A stretch of 40,492 nt of DNA from Gonium pectorale (Eukaryota > Chlorophyta > Chlorophyceae > Chlamydomonadales > Volvocaceae): positions 3,167,776 through 3,208,267 of the forward strand of contig LSYV01000008.1 of the NCBI GenBank assembly GCA_001584585.1, read 5' to 3'. Position 1 is the first letter of the stretch, and every line of letters begins with the position of its first letter. Positions 1 through 10,400 of this stretch are shown here, one piece after another. The position numbers and the translations under genes were made by a program. Under the pieces are notes generated by a model. The model was given only the letters and a program-made list of their open reading frames with translations, did no database searches and was not told the origin of the DNA.

Positions 1-165
1 CGACGATGGCGGGGAACATGACTGCGGGCCTGGGAAGGGGGAACGGGACACCCCTCCCCCCTTCAACCCCTCTCCCAAGCAGCGACGATGGCGGGGAGCA
101 CGAGTGCGGGCCTGGGAAGGGAGAAGGGACACCCTCCCTCCTAATGCCCCCCTCCCGTGCGAATG
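1..165. repeat. Two-copy tandem repeat, 82-bp period
   Basis: The text starting at base 1 (motif CGACGATGGCGGGGA) recurs at base 83 with modest divergence. Each copy carries the same order of elements: a GATGGCGGGGA start, a GCGGGCCTGGGAAGGG middle and a C-rich tail. Only two copies are visible and the left one may continue beyond the window edge. No function is evident. Confidence 0.7.
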
Positions 166-1055
166 TTAGAGAGCCCGCCCGCCGCAACTTCTGGCATAGC
201 CTCAGTGATCAACGCAATGCGCTTGGAGCGTTTGAGTGAGCTTGGCCTGCCGCCCCGCGCGAGGCAGGAGGCACGGGGACCTGGAGTGGGGAGGGACGAC
301 CTCCCCCCTAAGCCCCGCTCCCCTGGCCTAGGAATGGAAGAGAGCCCGAGGGACGGTATTTCATTCACAATGATTGGCTCGGGGGCTAAGTTCAGGGGAA
401 GGGAGGTCGCGTCTGCTCGTTTGCCTCGCCCGCTTTGCCTTGTATACACCTGCCCGCCCTACTGGAAACGTCGCGCCTTCGGGTGTGTATGTCCGTAGAG
501 GTGTGGCTCCCTCATCGCAGCGTTTCTTTTTCTTTTTTGGAGAGGTTACAGGAGGCTGCCTCAACTTTGATTACCCGGGGTTTCACTCTCGTGCGTGCCG
601 CCTTGGACGTACGGCTGTGTACGAACGTCCGCACGGCGGCATCGGAGGTACCGGCACGCCGTACACTGGTGCACCCTGGACATGGCCATGCGGCAGCCCG
701 CCCCACCACATACGCGGGCGTGCACACGCACGGCCCCCCCGGGCCTCGGGTCCCGCGCTTCCAGGAGGCTATATTTCATGCACGTGGACAGTTATTGTTC
801 TCCTGTTGCATTGGTAGGAAAGCATTGGCCGGGGGGGCCGGGGGCGTATGCTATGCACCCATGCTGCCCGGGACTCGCAGTTCTGCGGGGGGCAGCAATT
901 CTGGCAATGCAAATCAGGCTGCTCATATCAGCTTACTGTTCTTGTGGCCAAGAAGGGTGGTTTGGCGCTGTTCGGGCTTGTCGTACCTCTAGAACCCGAA
1001 CCCAGGGCCTAGGGGGCCTCTTGCCGCTCGCCGAGGTTGTTCATCATTGAACATA
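166..1055. other. Gene-poor 5' flank of the HicA/HicB locus
   Basis: I see no convincing gene here. Open frames exist on both strands but have no recognisable domains and are explained by GC richness. The segment presumably holds the promoter and 5' untranslated region of the HicA-like gene. A first non-coding or short coding exon cannot be excluded. Confidence 0.5.
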
Positions 1056-1286
1056 ATGCCCCCAAGGGCGTCGCTGCAACTAGACCTTGCAACAGCTTCC
1101 AGGGACTTCAAGACCTTGCACACAGAGCTGAGCACCCTTGGTTTCGTGCCCATAAGACAAGCAGCAAACGGTCACGTCCTATACTGGAACGACGAGTTCA
1201 AGGCGACCTTTGCTGACCACAATCCGAACAAGAGCATCTTTGTGGACGACGCCTTGGCAAGCGCTCGGCGAGAGCTACGACGGTAA
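1056..1286 (+). CDS. HicA-like mRNA-interferase-type toxin domain
   Basis: This 76-residue frame resembles bacterial HicA, the small double-stranded-RNA-binding-fold toxin of HicAB modules, which cuts mRNA with a catalytic histidine. Visible features are an N-terminal helix ending in LGF (residues 28-30), an RQ-x-x-NGH strand with the candidate catalytic His at residue 40, a W-N-D turn, a second DHN strand (54-56) and a C-terminal ALASARREL helix. Its length fits the family's usual 60-80 residues. I chose ATG 1056; a TTG nine bases upstream is in frame but not credible for a eukaryotic gene. The stop TAA (1284-1286) overlaps a perfect splice donor CG/GTAAGA, so after splicing the frame may run into the HicB-like frame downstream. 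Codons are less GC-ending than in the HicB part. Family assignment rests on motif pattern and on the adjacent HicB-like frame; activity is unknown. Confidence 0.6.
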   Translation: MPPRASLQLDLATASRDFKTLHTELSTLGFVPIRQAANGHVLYWNDEFKATFADHNPNKSIFVDDALASARRELRR

Positions 1287-1405
1287 GAAGTTGAAGTAGA
1301 AGCAGCCGCTGCCTCTGCGGGGCAACTTGCAGCATGGCTGGGGGGTAATCTGCAACGTTGCCGATTGCTTGGGTTCGTTTTTCTTTTAAAGTCCCAAACA
1401 GGAAG
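1283..1405 (+). other. Candidate intron between HicA-like and HicB-like frames, with tandem acceptors
   Basis: The donor is CG/GTAAGA after base 1282. A pyrimidine-rich stretch (about 1366-1388) precedes two nearby acceptors, ACAG/ ending at 1401 and GAAG/ ending at 1405. Use of the 1405 acceptor removes 123 nt and keeps the HicA-like frame open into the HicB-like frame, giving one product of about 199 residues. Use of the 1401 acceptor shifts frame and stops at 1415-1417. Retention stops at TAA 1284-1286. The donor is strong. Which acceptor is used, and whether the segment is spliced at all, is inference. Confidence 0.5.
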
Positions 1406-1424
1406 GGAGGACTCTGAAGCCGCC

Positions 1425-1778
1425 ATGTCCCAGGGATCGCACAGCAGCCAGTCGTCGCTGGAGGAGCTGCGCGGCAAATCTTTCCCCGTGTGCGTGCGCA
1501 AGCACCGGGACGGGCGTGTTAGCGCTGTCTTCCCTCAGTTTTCTTTCGGTATTGGTGCCGGCATGACGGAGGCCGAGGCGCTTCAGGACGCTGAGGAGAT
1601 ACTGGCGCTGGGCCTGGAGAGCCTGGTGGAGCAAGGGGAGGACATCCCGGCTCCGCTGGAGACAGGCCCCGCCAAGGTGCTGATGCGTGAATGGAACCTG
1701 CCCGGCGTGGATGTTGAGGAGTCGTGGGCGATGGTCGAGGTCAAGCCTGAGCACCTGCTGGCGGAAGTGCCCAGCTAG
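1425..1778 (+). CDS. HicB-like antitoxin domain lacking the DNA-binding tail
   Basis: From ATG 1425 this frame encodes 117 residues resembling the HicB antitoxin core, an RNase-H-like fold that binds and blocks HicA. The pattern is FPVCVRK-DGR-SAVFPQF, then a gap, then TEAEALQDAEEILALGLESL (about residues 19-73), then GEDIPAPLE and a late WAMVEV strand (about 102-107). Bacterial HicB proteins usually follow this strand with a ribbon-helix-helix or helix-turn-helix domain that binds the operon promoter. Here the protein ends about ten residues later, so that domain is absent. The start has excellent eukaryotic context (GCCGCC before ATG), so independent translation is possible. The frame is open upstream to the candidate splice acceptor, so fusion to the HicA-like domain is equally possible. 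Codons are strongly GC-ending, like neighbouring algal genes. Confidence 0.7.
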   Translation: MSQGSHSSQSSLEELRGKSFPVCVRKHRDGRVSAVFPQFSFGIGAGMTEAEALQDAEEILALGLESLVEQGEDIPAPLETGPAKVLMREWNLPGVDVEESWAMVEVKPEHLLAEVPS

Positions 1779-3127
1779 CGTGGTCCCTGAGTGCATGGGG
1801 CAGGTTCGACTTACGCCTTGGTGTTAGGACGACGTCTGGAGGGGCGAGGTCAAACCTCCAGCTCCAAGCATACGGACGAGCATTGCGGTAGTTGTTGGGG
1901 TCGATGCATGTGTACGTGCGTTGGTATGCTTTCTAGCGTACGGCGAGGAGAGATGCGCTGCCCGATGCGCCTGTAAGTAGCGCAAGTTGATTATTAGCTG
2001 CATCTGTTGGCCGGGTCGGGCGTGCCCGCTGGATATGGAGGAGGGGGATCAGCGCCACTGGTTTAGGTGATTTGCGCTGCGCATGGTCGCTTGGTAGTGC
2101 ATGTTGGGAACATGCCTGTGCCTGGACGCTTGCGTACTGGTTGGTGTGCTCTTGTGTCCGTGCGCATGCCAGCTGTGCGGTGCTTGTGTTGAACCTAGAT
2201 TCTCGGTGATGAGGGAACGGCGGGGCACTGGCGGGTGCTCGGCTCGGCTAGGACGCACTGAAAGTTGAGTCGCGCATGTGAGACTTCGAGGCCTCACTTG
2301 CACGTCGAAGCAGGTATGCATCACATCCGGGGCACTGCAGCCTTTCTTGTCTAACGCAGCGATCAGTCCAAACGAGAGATGCGATTCACTTGCGCAAAAT
2401 GCATTGTAGCGTACGGCATCTCGCGAAGTTACGCTCGCTTGCTATTGGGGAAGCAATGCACCGCAGGAGCCGCATCCGGCCATACGCGTCATGTACGGCA
2501 ACGCTCAGCCGCCCCTTGCCCGGCGCGCTTCCGCCGGCCATCCAGTGCCAGCGCATGGGCTTCAGCGACCTGTCGTCAGGGTTTTGGGCCTCAGTACATA
2601 GGTAGCGGCTCCGGCCCGCCCCAACCAACAGGGGCCATGCCATTACATGTCCTGACATGTGACCAAGAGGGTTCGGCTGGCATTGAGGGGGCGGCGCGTG
2701 GGGGCCATGCGCCACACCTGTATCCAGCCGATTCCGGGAGTGCTAGCCAGCTGCACACACTGTAGAAGGCCCGTGCTCGCCCGCCTGTGCCCCAGTCTCC
2801 GCATACCGCCCCGCTCAGCATCTGCCCCCTCCCTACCTTCCCCCTTGCGCCGACCAACCGAGCCTCTGGCACTCCTCGCACTAGCTCCAGGCCAGGGAGG
2901 CTCGAAGCGCCCATCCCAGGCCCCTGCACTCCACCACCTTGCGCCTTGCCGCACATGTGGCCGCACTGCATTCGCCTGAGCTAGGCCAGTGCCCTCCCCC
3001 CTTGTCGCTCCCCCGGCCCAGATGCGCCCATCCCAAGCCGCTGCACAACCGCCTTGCCGCACACACGGCCGTGCTGCTTCCGCCTTGGGACAGCGCCACC
3101 CCCTCGCCCCTCGCTCCCCCGCCCCAG
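1779..3127. other. Spacer between HicB-like gene and fumarase exon
   Basis: The first 200 bases are probably 3' untranslated sequence. The rest shows no domain-bearing frame on either strand. I looked specifically for the first fumarase exons (the segment before the VAPEAL motif) and found none. Confidence 0.5.
1972..1976 (+). terminator. TGTAA poly(A) signal of the HicA/HicB locus
   Basis: TGTAA, the usual chlorophycean polyadenylation signal, lies about 195 nt after the HicB-like stop. It supports a nuclear algal transcription unit rather than bacterial contamination. A five-base motif alone is weak evidence. Confidence 0.45.
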
Positions 3128-3238
3128 GTGGCCCCGGAGGCGCTGACCACGCTGTCCGACAGAGCCATGCGGGACATCGCGCACCTGCTGCGCCCCGGCC
3201 ACCTGCAGCAGCTCGCAAACATCCTCAAGGACCCCGAG
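3128..3238 (+). pseudogene. Orphan exon of class I fumarate hydratase
   Basis: A 111-nt segment bounded by a good acceptor (CCGCCCCAG/) and donor (GAG/GTGCGT) encodes 37 residues matching the N-terminal region of class I, iron-sulfur fumarases (E. coli FumA/FumB type): [14 protein letters not shown], then [18 protein letters not shown]. In the family this is followed by the ASEND segment and the QDTGTA active-site region, and preceded by a segment carrying the substrate loop. Neither is visible for about 1.3 kb upstream or 1.1 kb downstream, where other features begin. The exon itself is intact and in frame with its splice sites. It may be a relic, a recently duplicated exon, or part of a gene broken by assembly error. 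The family match is clear; functional status is not. Confidence 0.7.
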
Positions 3239-4405
3239 GTGCGTCGCGTCGCCTACCGTCCCGGCCCGTCCGTCTGGGGCGCGGCTGAACGCGCGGGGGG
3301 TATGTTCACGGCGCAGGGTGGGAGCGTGTGCGTGCGACGCGCGCAGCGGCCACAGGTGCCGCAGGGACTTAGAGTACGTACTAAGAGTACGTAACAGGCA
3401 CATTAGGTGAAGCTGACATGCGTACAGTCCCACACGCTCCACGGACGGTGAACAGATCATCCACGAGGAATGAGGGCGTCCACTGAGGCTTCTTCATAAG
3501 GAAATGCTTCCGAACTGGTGAATTTGAGATTCAATGATGATTCTGGATCCCGGACGACGATATAGGGGGGTGACAAATACAAGGGGCAAGCACTAGGGAG
3601 TCAAGTACTAGGGGTCAACGTAGTGAAATGGTCCATGGGATCGACACCTATGATGCGTCAAGTGCCACCACCACCACCACCACAACAACAACAACAACGA
3701 CAACACGCCAGGGTCGCATCCGCGACAGTGTGGAATACCGTATGCTGCCCAGCCATGCTGGTAGCATCGTCACGGAAAAGGGACTGGCAGCCTGTGGCAG
3801 CGATCACTGCAGCAGGCCATGGGGCCGCAGGGCCAGGGCGCCCGGCTGGCGACTGACACGCGACGGGTTTTATTACGGAGTTCACTTGCTGACAGCCTGC
3901 CGTCAACCGTCAACTGACAACTGCAGCACTCGCGTGCACCGTCCGCACTACGTCAAGTGAGGCCCTCACCCGAAAGAAAACGCCTCCATACTCGCTCCTT
4001 TCGCGTCGTCCAGTGCTCGTGTCGGTGCGTGGGGTGAGCGCGTGCGAGGTTGTACACCGCATTGAGTGGACGTCGGTGTTCGAGTCCCACGGAACGGAAT
4101 GCCCGAGCGCATTGCCTCCTGTATCACAGGAGGCTGCAATCAAGCGGATGCATCAGCATGGAACTAGGGGTAAGGCACACAGCTGTGGTATCGTTTCTTT
4201 GTGCCCGGTGGCTGTCACTGCATCTATGGTATCATGCACGCTAGTCTGGATAGCATTCGTCATCTTGTACCACTCGTCCGCGATTCTCCATACTAATACT
4301 AATACACGTGGGCGCGCTGGGTTTACCACCCCGACGACATGCAGCGCCGCCTCCGTCACGCCCAACTCATCGCCGGCGCCCAGCCCTCATGGCTGCTCCT
4401 ACTAC
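3239..4405. other. Intergenic spacer with simple repeats
   Basis: No gene is recognised. The segment holds a trinucleotide microsatellite, a short diverged direct repeat near 3576-3610 (CAAGCACTAGGG and CAAGTACTAGGG) and the 3' flank of the minus-strand cyclic-nucleotide-binding gene. No TGTAA on the minus strand was found in the first 500 bases after that gene's stop. Confidence 0.5.
3665..3704. repeat. (CCA)n(CAA)n microsatellite
   Basis: Six CCA/ACC units run directly into about five CAA/ACA units, then a degenerate GACAAC end. This is a compound trinucleotide repeat in intergenic DNA. Confidence 0.9.
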
Positions 4406-7400
4406 TCACCGCCGCGGCGTGCTGCCCGCGCGCCGCGCCGTGCTGCTCCCACTCGCGACGCCGTCGCCCGTCGCATTGCCGCTGCGCGGCGTGGCGCCGA
4501 CGTGCGGTATGCCAAACAGGCCCAGCTGCGCCAGGGGCCGCCGGAAGGCCCCCACGCCCACCGCATCCTCCTCGGCGCCGCCGCCACCTCCGCCGGCCCC
4601 GGCAGCCGCCGCCATGGCCGCCGGCCCCTCGCTGTCCTCCAGCAGGTCGTCCATGGTGTACCCAAACATGGACAGCTCCATGGCAGGCGGCGAGGAGGTC
4701 CGATCGCCGCCGCCGCCGCGGGGGCTGCCCGGCGCGGAGCGGTGCATCGGGCCGCGCTTGCCCTGCCGGCTGACCACACGCAGCTCCGTGCGCTCTTGGG
4801 CCCACCTGCAGAGCCGCCGCGGGCGCGGAGTCAGTACCCAGGGGGGTGGGGGGCCCAAAGGGGGGACACAAAGCGCAACAGTGACGAGCAACCCGGCTAC
4901 CGCCAACGTGCCCATTGTTCGTAGTGCGATGCGCGCCGATCCCCCTGCCGAGGCGCGCCAGCCAACGTACTTTCGCGCCCAGCGGCCAAGGATGTAGGTG
5001 AGGTCTCCCTTGTTGGGCTCCGACAGCTTGTGGTCGGACAGCGGAGGGGCGTCGTCGTCCACCTGTGGAGCAGCGGTTAGCGGGTGCGGTGTTTGGGCTG
5101 TTGGACGTTCCGATGGTGGGGGGGCCTAACTCGGCGGGAACCGGCCAGCGGCGCGCGTCGGTCGGGAGATCGGGTTGATGATCCGCCAGATGCGCGTGGG
5201 GTTTGCGGATGGGTGGGTGCCGGGGGAGGGGAGGGAGGGGAGGAAAGGCGTGAATGGGCTCTGCAAATAACAGCAGGGTGGGAACCGGCCAGGGCGCGAG
5301 GAGCAGTGGGGCGAAACGGCCCAGGCCCGAGCATAACACTGCAAGATCACCACACACACCCGACCCCTCCCATCCGCCCCATCCGCACCTCGAGCGGCAG
5401 ATCCGGGCCCTCCTGCTGCTTGAGCGCCATGACGCCCGCGCGCCCCACGCCCTTGTGCCCGCTCTTGGGCAGTTCGTTGACGCCTGCCAGCTCCCGCAGC
5501 GACAAGCCGCCCGGGGCGCCCGGCCGCCGCAGCGAGCCGTCAGCCCGGCGGTGCATACTGACGCCGCCAGTGCCGCTGACGGCGTGGTGCCGCATGGTGC
5601 GGCCGCCGATACCGCCCGTGAACACCAGGCCGTCAGTCGCCGCCGACATCTTGTCTGCGCTGGAGAAGTATCCAATCAGGTCGCGCGAGATGCCGAACTT
5701 GTGGGTGGGCAGCGACTCGAGCGAGCGGTTGCGGCTGGGCAGCGAGTGCGGGCCGCCGGGGGAGCCAGGCAGCTGCGGGCCGGCGGCGATGGTGACGTGC
5801 TGCCCGCCCCCGCCGGGGGGGGCCAGCGCGGGCAGCAGCTGCACGGTGCTGTGGCCGTCAGCCGAGCTCGATGCGTTCCTGGGCAGGTGCACGTGGCCGG
5901 GGACCTGGTGGGGCGGGCGCAGACCGGGGGCGTGCACATATGCACCGGAGTGGGTGACGGAGGGGAGCAGTTGGCGGAGGCACGCGCGTAGAAGTGCGGG
6001 AGAAAGACAGAGGCGTTACATTTGCAAAGAGCCAGATACACCGAAATTTACAATAGAAAAATGGGGCCCTCAGGGAACCCTGCCTCCAACCCTCCCCTCG
6101 CTCACCGGCGGTAGGGGCGAGCTGTGGGTGCCGGCGGACGACGGCGACGCGGCCCGGCTCAGGCCGCTGCTGCGTGCGGTGCCGCTGGCAGCGGCGGCCG
6201 AAGCGGCAGCGGAGAGCGCGGCCGGCCCAAGTGACGCGAGCCGCGGCGGTCCTGACCGCCCCGACGGGCTGCTCACGCCGCTGCCGACGCCCCCTCCGCC
6301 GCCACCGCCGCTGGCAGCACTAGACGGGTCGAGCAACGCGCCCTCGTACACCGTGACCATGCGCGGCAGGATGACCACGTTGTCCCGGCCGCCGCCGGCC
6401 CCCGCCGAGCCCGGCAGCGTCTCCCACGTGAGGCCGCCGGCGTGGGGCTGGCTGGCGCCGTTCAGCGGGTCAGAGTGGGGCCGGTCGAAGGAGCCCTCGG
6501 CGGCGGGGGCTGCCGTGGGGCTGCCGGCCGACGGCGGCGCCGGCCCCAGCACGCCGGCAGCAGCGAGGCCGCTGGTCGCCAGGGGCCCGGCGGACATGAT
6601 GGTCGTGTGGCGGTTGGCTGTTAGCTTGGCAGTCGCAACGGATGCCGAGGACTGCGCGGGAGGGGCATTCGGGAAGGCGCAAGCACGGGTTTCAGTTAGG
6701 TACTGCAGGATTGCTGATCGAGGCCTAGAGGCCTAGAGCAGCGAGCTTCGAGGCCGGATTCTGGCGCACCTGTAAGAGGGCTGCCGCCGCGAGTGCCGGC
6801 GACGGGAGCGCTCCCGCTGTGCCGGGCGACCCCGCGGGCGCTGCCTGCTTGACGTAGGGGTTGCTGGGCGGCGCGTGCAGCTGGCCGGCGGCCAGCGATG
6901 GTGCAGCGCCCGTACCAGATGTCGACGTCGACGTCGCCGCTGCTTGCGACGCCGCCAAAGTCGCCGATGCCGATGCCGATGCGCCAGCCGGCGGCGCGAC
7001 TGCCGCCTGCGACGCCGCCAGCGTCAAGGGCTCAAAGCACGACAGCGAGCTGGGCGGGCCGTACAGGTTCGACGCGAAGCTGGTGGTGCGGTGAGGCGGC
7101 CGCGTCGAGGAGTCGCCGCCGCTGATGGTACCGCCGCCGACCATCCCGCCGCTGACGCTGACGGTGCCGCCGCTGGCAATCGCGCCGCCTCCACTAGCAG
7201 CCGCGCCGACGCCACCGCCCCCCTCACCGCCACCACCGCTGCCTGCACCATCAGTATGTCCCGCACCAGAGATCGCCTCCGCCGGCAAGGTATCCGGCGC
7301 TGCGAGGCTGCTGGCTGCGCCGGCAGCGGCAGCGGCAGCGGCCTGCATTCCGCGCTGGCGCTCGAGCTCCTCTTCCTCCGCCTCCTCGTCAGGGTCCGTC

Positions 7401-10400
7401 ATTGCGGTGCCGGCTTCCGACACCGCCCCGTACCCCGACAGCGGTCGGCTGCTCGCCCCGGCGTCAGAACCGGCTGTCGTCGTTTGCCCCTCAGGGGCTT
7501 GCTCCTCTTGAGGGAGGGCGTCCGCGCCGGCGGCCGGCTCGTCCGGCGCCGCCGCCCCGGTCCATGCTGGCTCAGCTGCGCCGGCAGCCGGCCTGGGGTC
7601 GGGCGCCACCACGGTCAGGCTGGGTCCGGGCCCGTCGGGTCCGAAGCGGCCGTCGTCTCCGTCGTCCTCCTCCCGCCCCGCCCCGTCGGCGTCCGCGTAG
7701 GAGCTGCTGTTGGCGATGCGCAGCGATGAGACCGCGTCGATGCCGACGGGGGGTGCGTTGACGACCTGCGACCGGCAAGCGCGGGCGGGAGCGCATAAAG
7801 CCTTTACAGCACCAGCTACCATGCCACAAGGGGGAAGGGGAAGGGAAAGGAGAAGGCGCCAGCAGCGTAAGTCCAGCCATAAAGGGGGAGGGAAAGGCGG
7901 CGAAACCATGAGGGCAGGCACTGAGGGTCACCGGCCGCACTTCTTTGAAGCGGCGCAGCTGGCAGCGGAACAGAGCCCACCCCGCACCGCGCCAAGCGCA
8001 CAGCACCATTGCTCGGCGTGCAACCTCTTCATCCCCACCTCCCGCTCTCCTCCTGTACTTTCTACACCTCGCGTGCCAGCGCACCTTCATCAGGCGCGGC
8101 AGGCCTCCGAAACCAGTCGGCACCGCTGAGTCTCCCCTTAGCCCCCAACCCTTCCCCCGTCGCCATCCCCCGAGGCCCTCGAGAGGCGCCCACGAGCCCA
8201 CCTTGACGAGGTGCGACTGGTTCTCCAGCACCAGCATCGCTACGTTGCCCGCAAAGGGCAGCCCCAGCTGCGTACGGTGCGGCGCGCGCGGCTTGCCGTT
8301 GCGGCTCTTGCGCGCGGCCGGGTCGGGCAGGACCGCCAGCGAGGAGGAGCGCTCGGGCAGCGGAGGGGCTGCGCCTGACGCACCGCAGGCAGAGGGTGAG
8401 GGCGCAGGGCCGCTGCCCCTGGCGGGGCCCGACTGCGATGGCGGGGCGCAGGGGCGCGGGGGAGGGGTAAAAGGCCGTGCGCTGCGGCGGGAGATGCGGT
8501 ACCCAGAGGCGCGAGAGCAGGACTGCCAGCGTGTCAGCGCAGGACCGCTATTTTTCGGTTGTGCTCCGCTGTATACTAGACGCACCGGGAAAGCCTCATA
8601 CTTCACGGATGTCAACCTCGACGCAAAACCCATGGGCACCGTTGCCCGCCTCCTCCCGCTGCCCGCACCTGCGCCATGCTCGGCGGCGCCTCCAGCCCCA
8701 GCTCCCTGGCCATGCCCGGTGCAGGCGCCCGCATGCGCGTCCGCGGTATGGCCACCGGCTGGGCCACCACGGTGGTGAGGTGCGCCTGCAGCGCCGCCAC
8801 CGCCGCCACGCCGGCCGCCTGCTGCTGCTGCAGCGACTGCAGCTGCCCGGGATGCCCCGGGTGCAGGCTGGACGGCTGGTGCCGGAGCGGCGTCCCCGCA
8901 TTGCTGCTGTACCGAAGCGGCGACGTCCCCGCCCCCGCCAGCCTCGGCGCCGTCGCCGGGCCCAACGCAGAGCCATTGAAGGACACGCGACCCGCCGGCG
9001 CGGTTCGGCTCAAGGCGGGCGACCCGGCGGCGGTGCCGCCGCCGGCAGCACCGGCGGCGCTGGTGAGTGGCGCCGGCGGCGGCAGCGAGTCCAGCACTGA
9101 CTGCCCCACCGCCGCCATCAGCTTGAGGACGTCCCCGTGCTGCGAGGCGCCCGGCACGAAGAGCGCCGGGTCGGAGACGGCGGCGGCGTAGCCTGCGCGG
9201 GATGGGAGGGGGCCGTGCGGGGCCAGCCCAGTCCGTTCTCGGTGAGGCTGACGAGCTGATGCCCTCGCCGTACGCATTGGGCCTCTCCTTGTACTGTCAG
9301 CGCCGGAAGCCACGGCGCCCGTGAGTGACGCGATCCTATCCTGCACTACGCCCCCTACGACCCCACGCATGGACCCAGCGTCTGCCCGAGAGTCGCGGCG
9401 CCGACCGACCCCGATCCCCAGCCCGCACCCACCCATCAGCGGCAGCCCCGGGCCGCCCGGCCCCGCCTGCTCCCCGGGCACCCGCGGCACGTAGTGCGGC
9501 AGGAAGGACGGCGGCATGACCGAGTCGGGCAGCGCGGGCGTCGGAAAGGCGCTGCGGCTCTCCAGCAAAGCGGCCGAGGTCTGCGGGAGGCGGGTTGAAG
9601 GGCGAGGGGAGGGCGGGGTAGGTCTGCCGTCCGTGTCCATCTGCGCTTCCGCTTCATAACGCCACCTGTCGCCCTACCTCCTCATTCCCTGCAGCAGGAG
9701 GCCGGCGAGCGCCCGTCGCCCCACCGCTGCACCGGTCGTCGTCCTCGCCCGGCCACGCGCAGCCCTCCTGCTCCCAAGGCTCCCGCTGACCCCACCCCGC
9801 CCAACCCACCTGTCGTACAGCCACCATGTGCACTGCGCGCTGCACGTGCACCTCAGCCTGCGGGGGTGCGGCGGGCGGGCAGTGCGGGGCAAGAAGGCCG
9901 TGGAGCCGCGGTCAGACAAAGAGTGAGGTGGGAACCGCCCATTCAACCAGTAAGGGGAGCAGTGCAGGGCACCAGGCCAGGGGCCCGCGGCACAGGCCTG
10001 GCGCGGAGGCGCCGGCATTGTCCGCGCCCTTTGGTCCATTACCTTTGTCAGCAGCCGCAGGGGTACGAGTCCAAATGTAAGCCTTTTTCTTTCCGAGGTT
10101 CCATCTCCTTCCGCCGCACGCCTCCCCACCCTCCACATGCGCCTCGAGCTCCTCTGGCGGGAGTGCTTACTGCACCCTAACCCACAGCACCAGCCGCAGC
10201 ACCAAGTCCCGCAGCGCCAACATTGAGCCCAGCCCCACCAACCCCCTCCCCTCAACCGCTGCCAGCAAATACTTTCAATCCCAGTCAGGTGGACATCACT
10301 CTTCCATTGACAGCTGCCCCACCGCACCTGCCGCCGCACCAGGTCCCGCAGCGCCAAGGCCGCCTCCCTGCCCCCCAGCAGCTGCTCCAGGCCGCTCAGC

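Noticed and set aside
1..165. CRISPR-like repeat at the left end
   Set aside because: Only two long, diverged tandem units without spacers; it is an ordinary tandem duplication in eukaryotic DNA.
1365..1424. Longer HicB-like N-terminus starting upstream of ATG 1425
   Set aside because: The upstream start would be TTG, and the added residues coincide with a pyrimidine-rich tract and splice acceptors, so they are intron rather than coding sequence.
2643..3218. Minus-strand open frames opposite the fumarase exon
   Set aside because: They are Gly/Arg/Ala-rich and without domains, while the plus strand carries a clear fumarase segment with matching splice sites.
4010..4095. tRNA-like T-arm motif (TTCGAGTCCCAC)
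   Set aside because: The stem flanking the loop pairs at only two of five positions and no D arm or acceptor stem can be formed around it.
4356..5675. 439-residue minus-strand open frame in another phase
   Set aside because: It overlaps exons 23-25 of the CNB-like gene in a different frame and would ignore clear splice sites; it is Arg/Ala-rich shadow sequence.
5084..6736. 550-residue plus-strand open frame
   Set aside because: It runs across exons and introns of the minus-strand CNB-like gene, whose exon phases and domain sequences are consistent; the plus frame has no recognisable domain.
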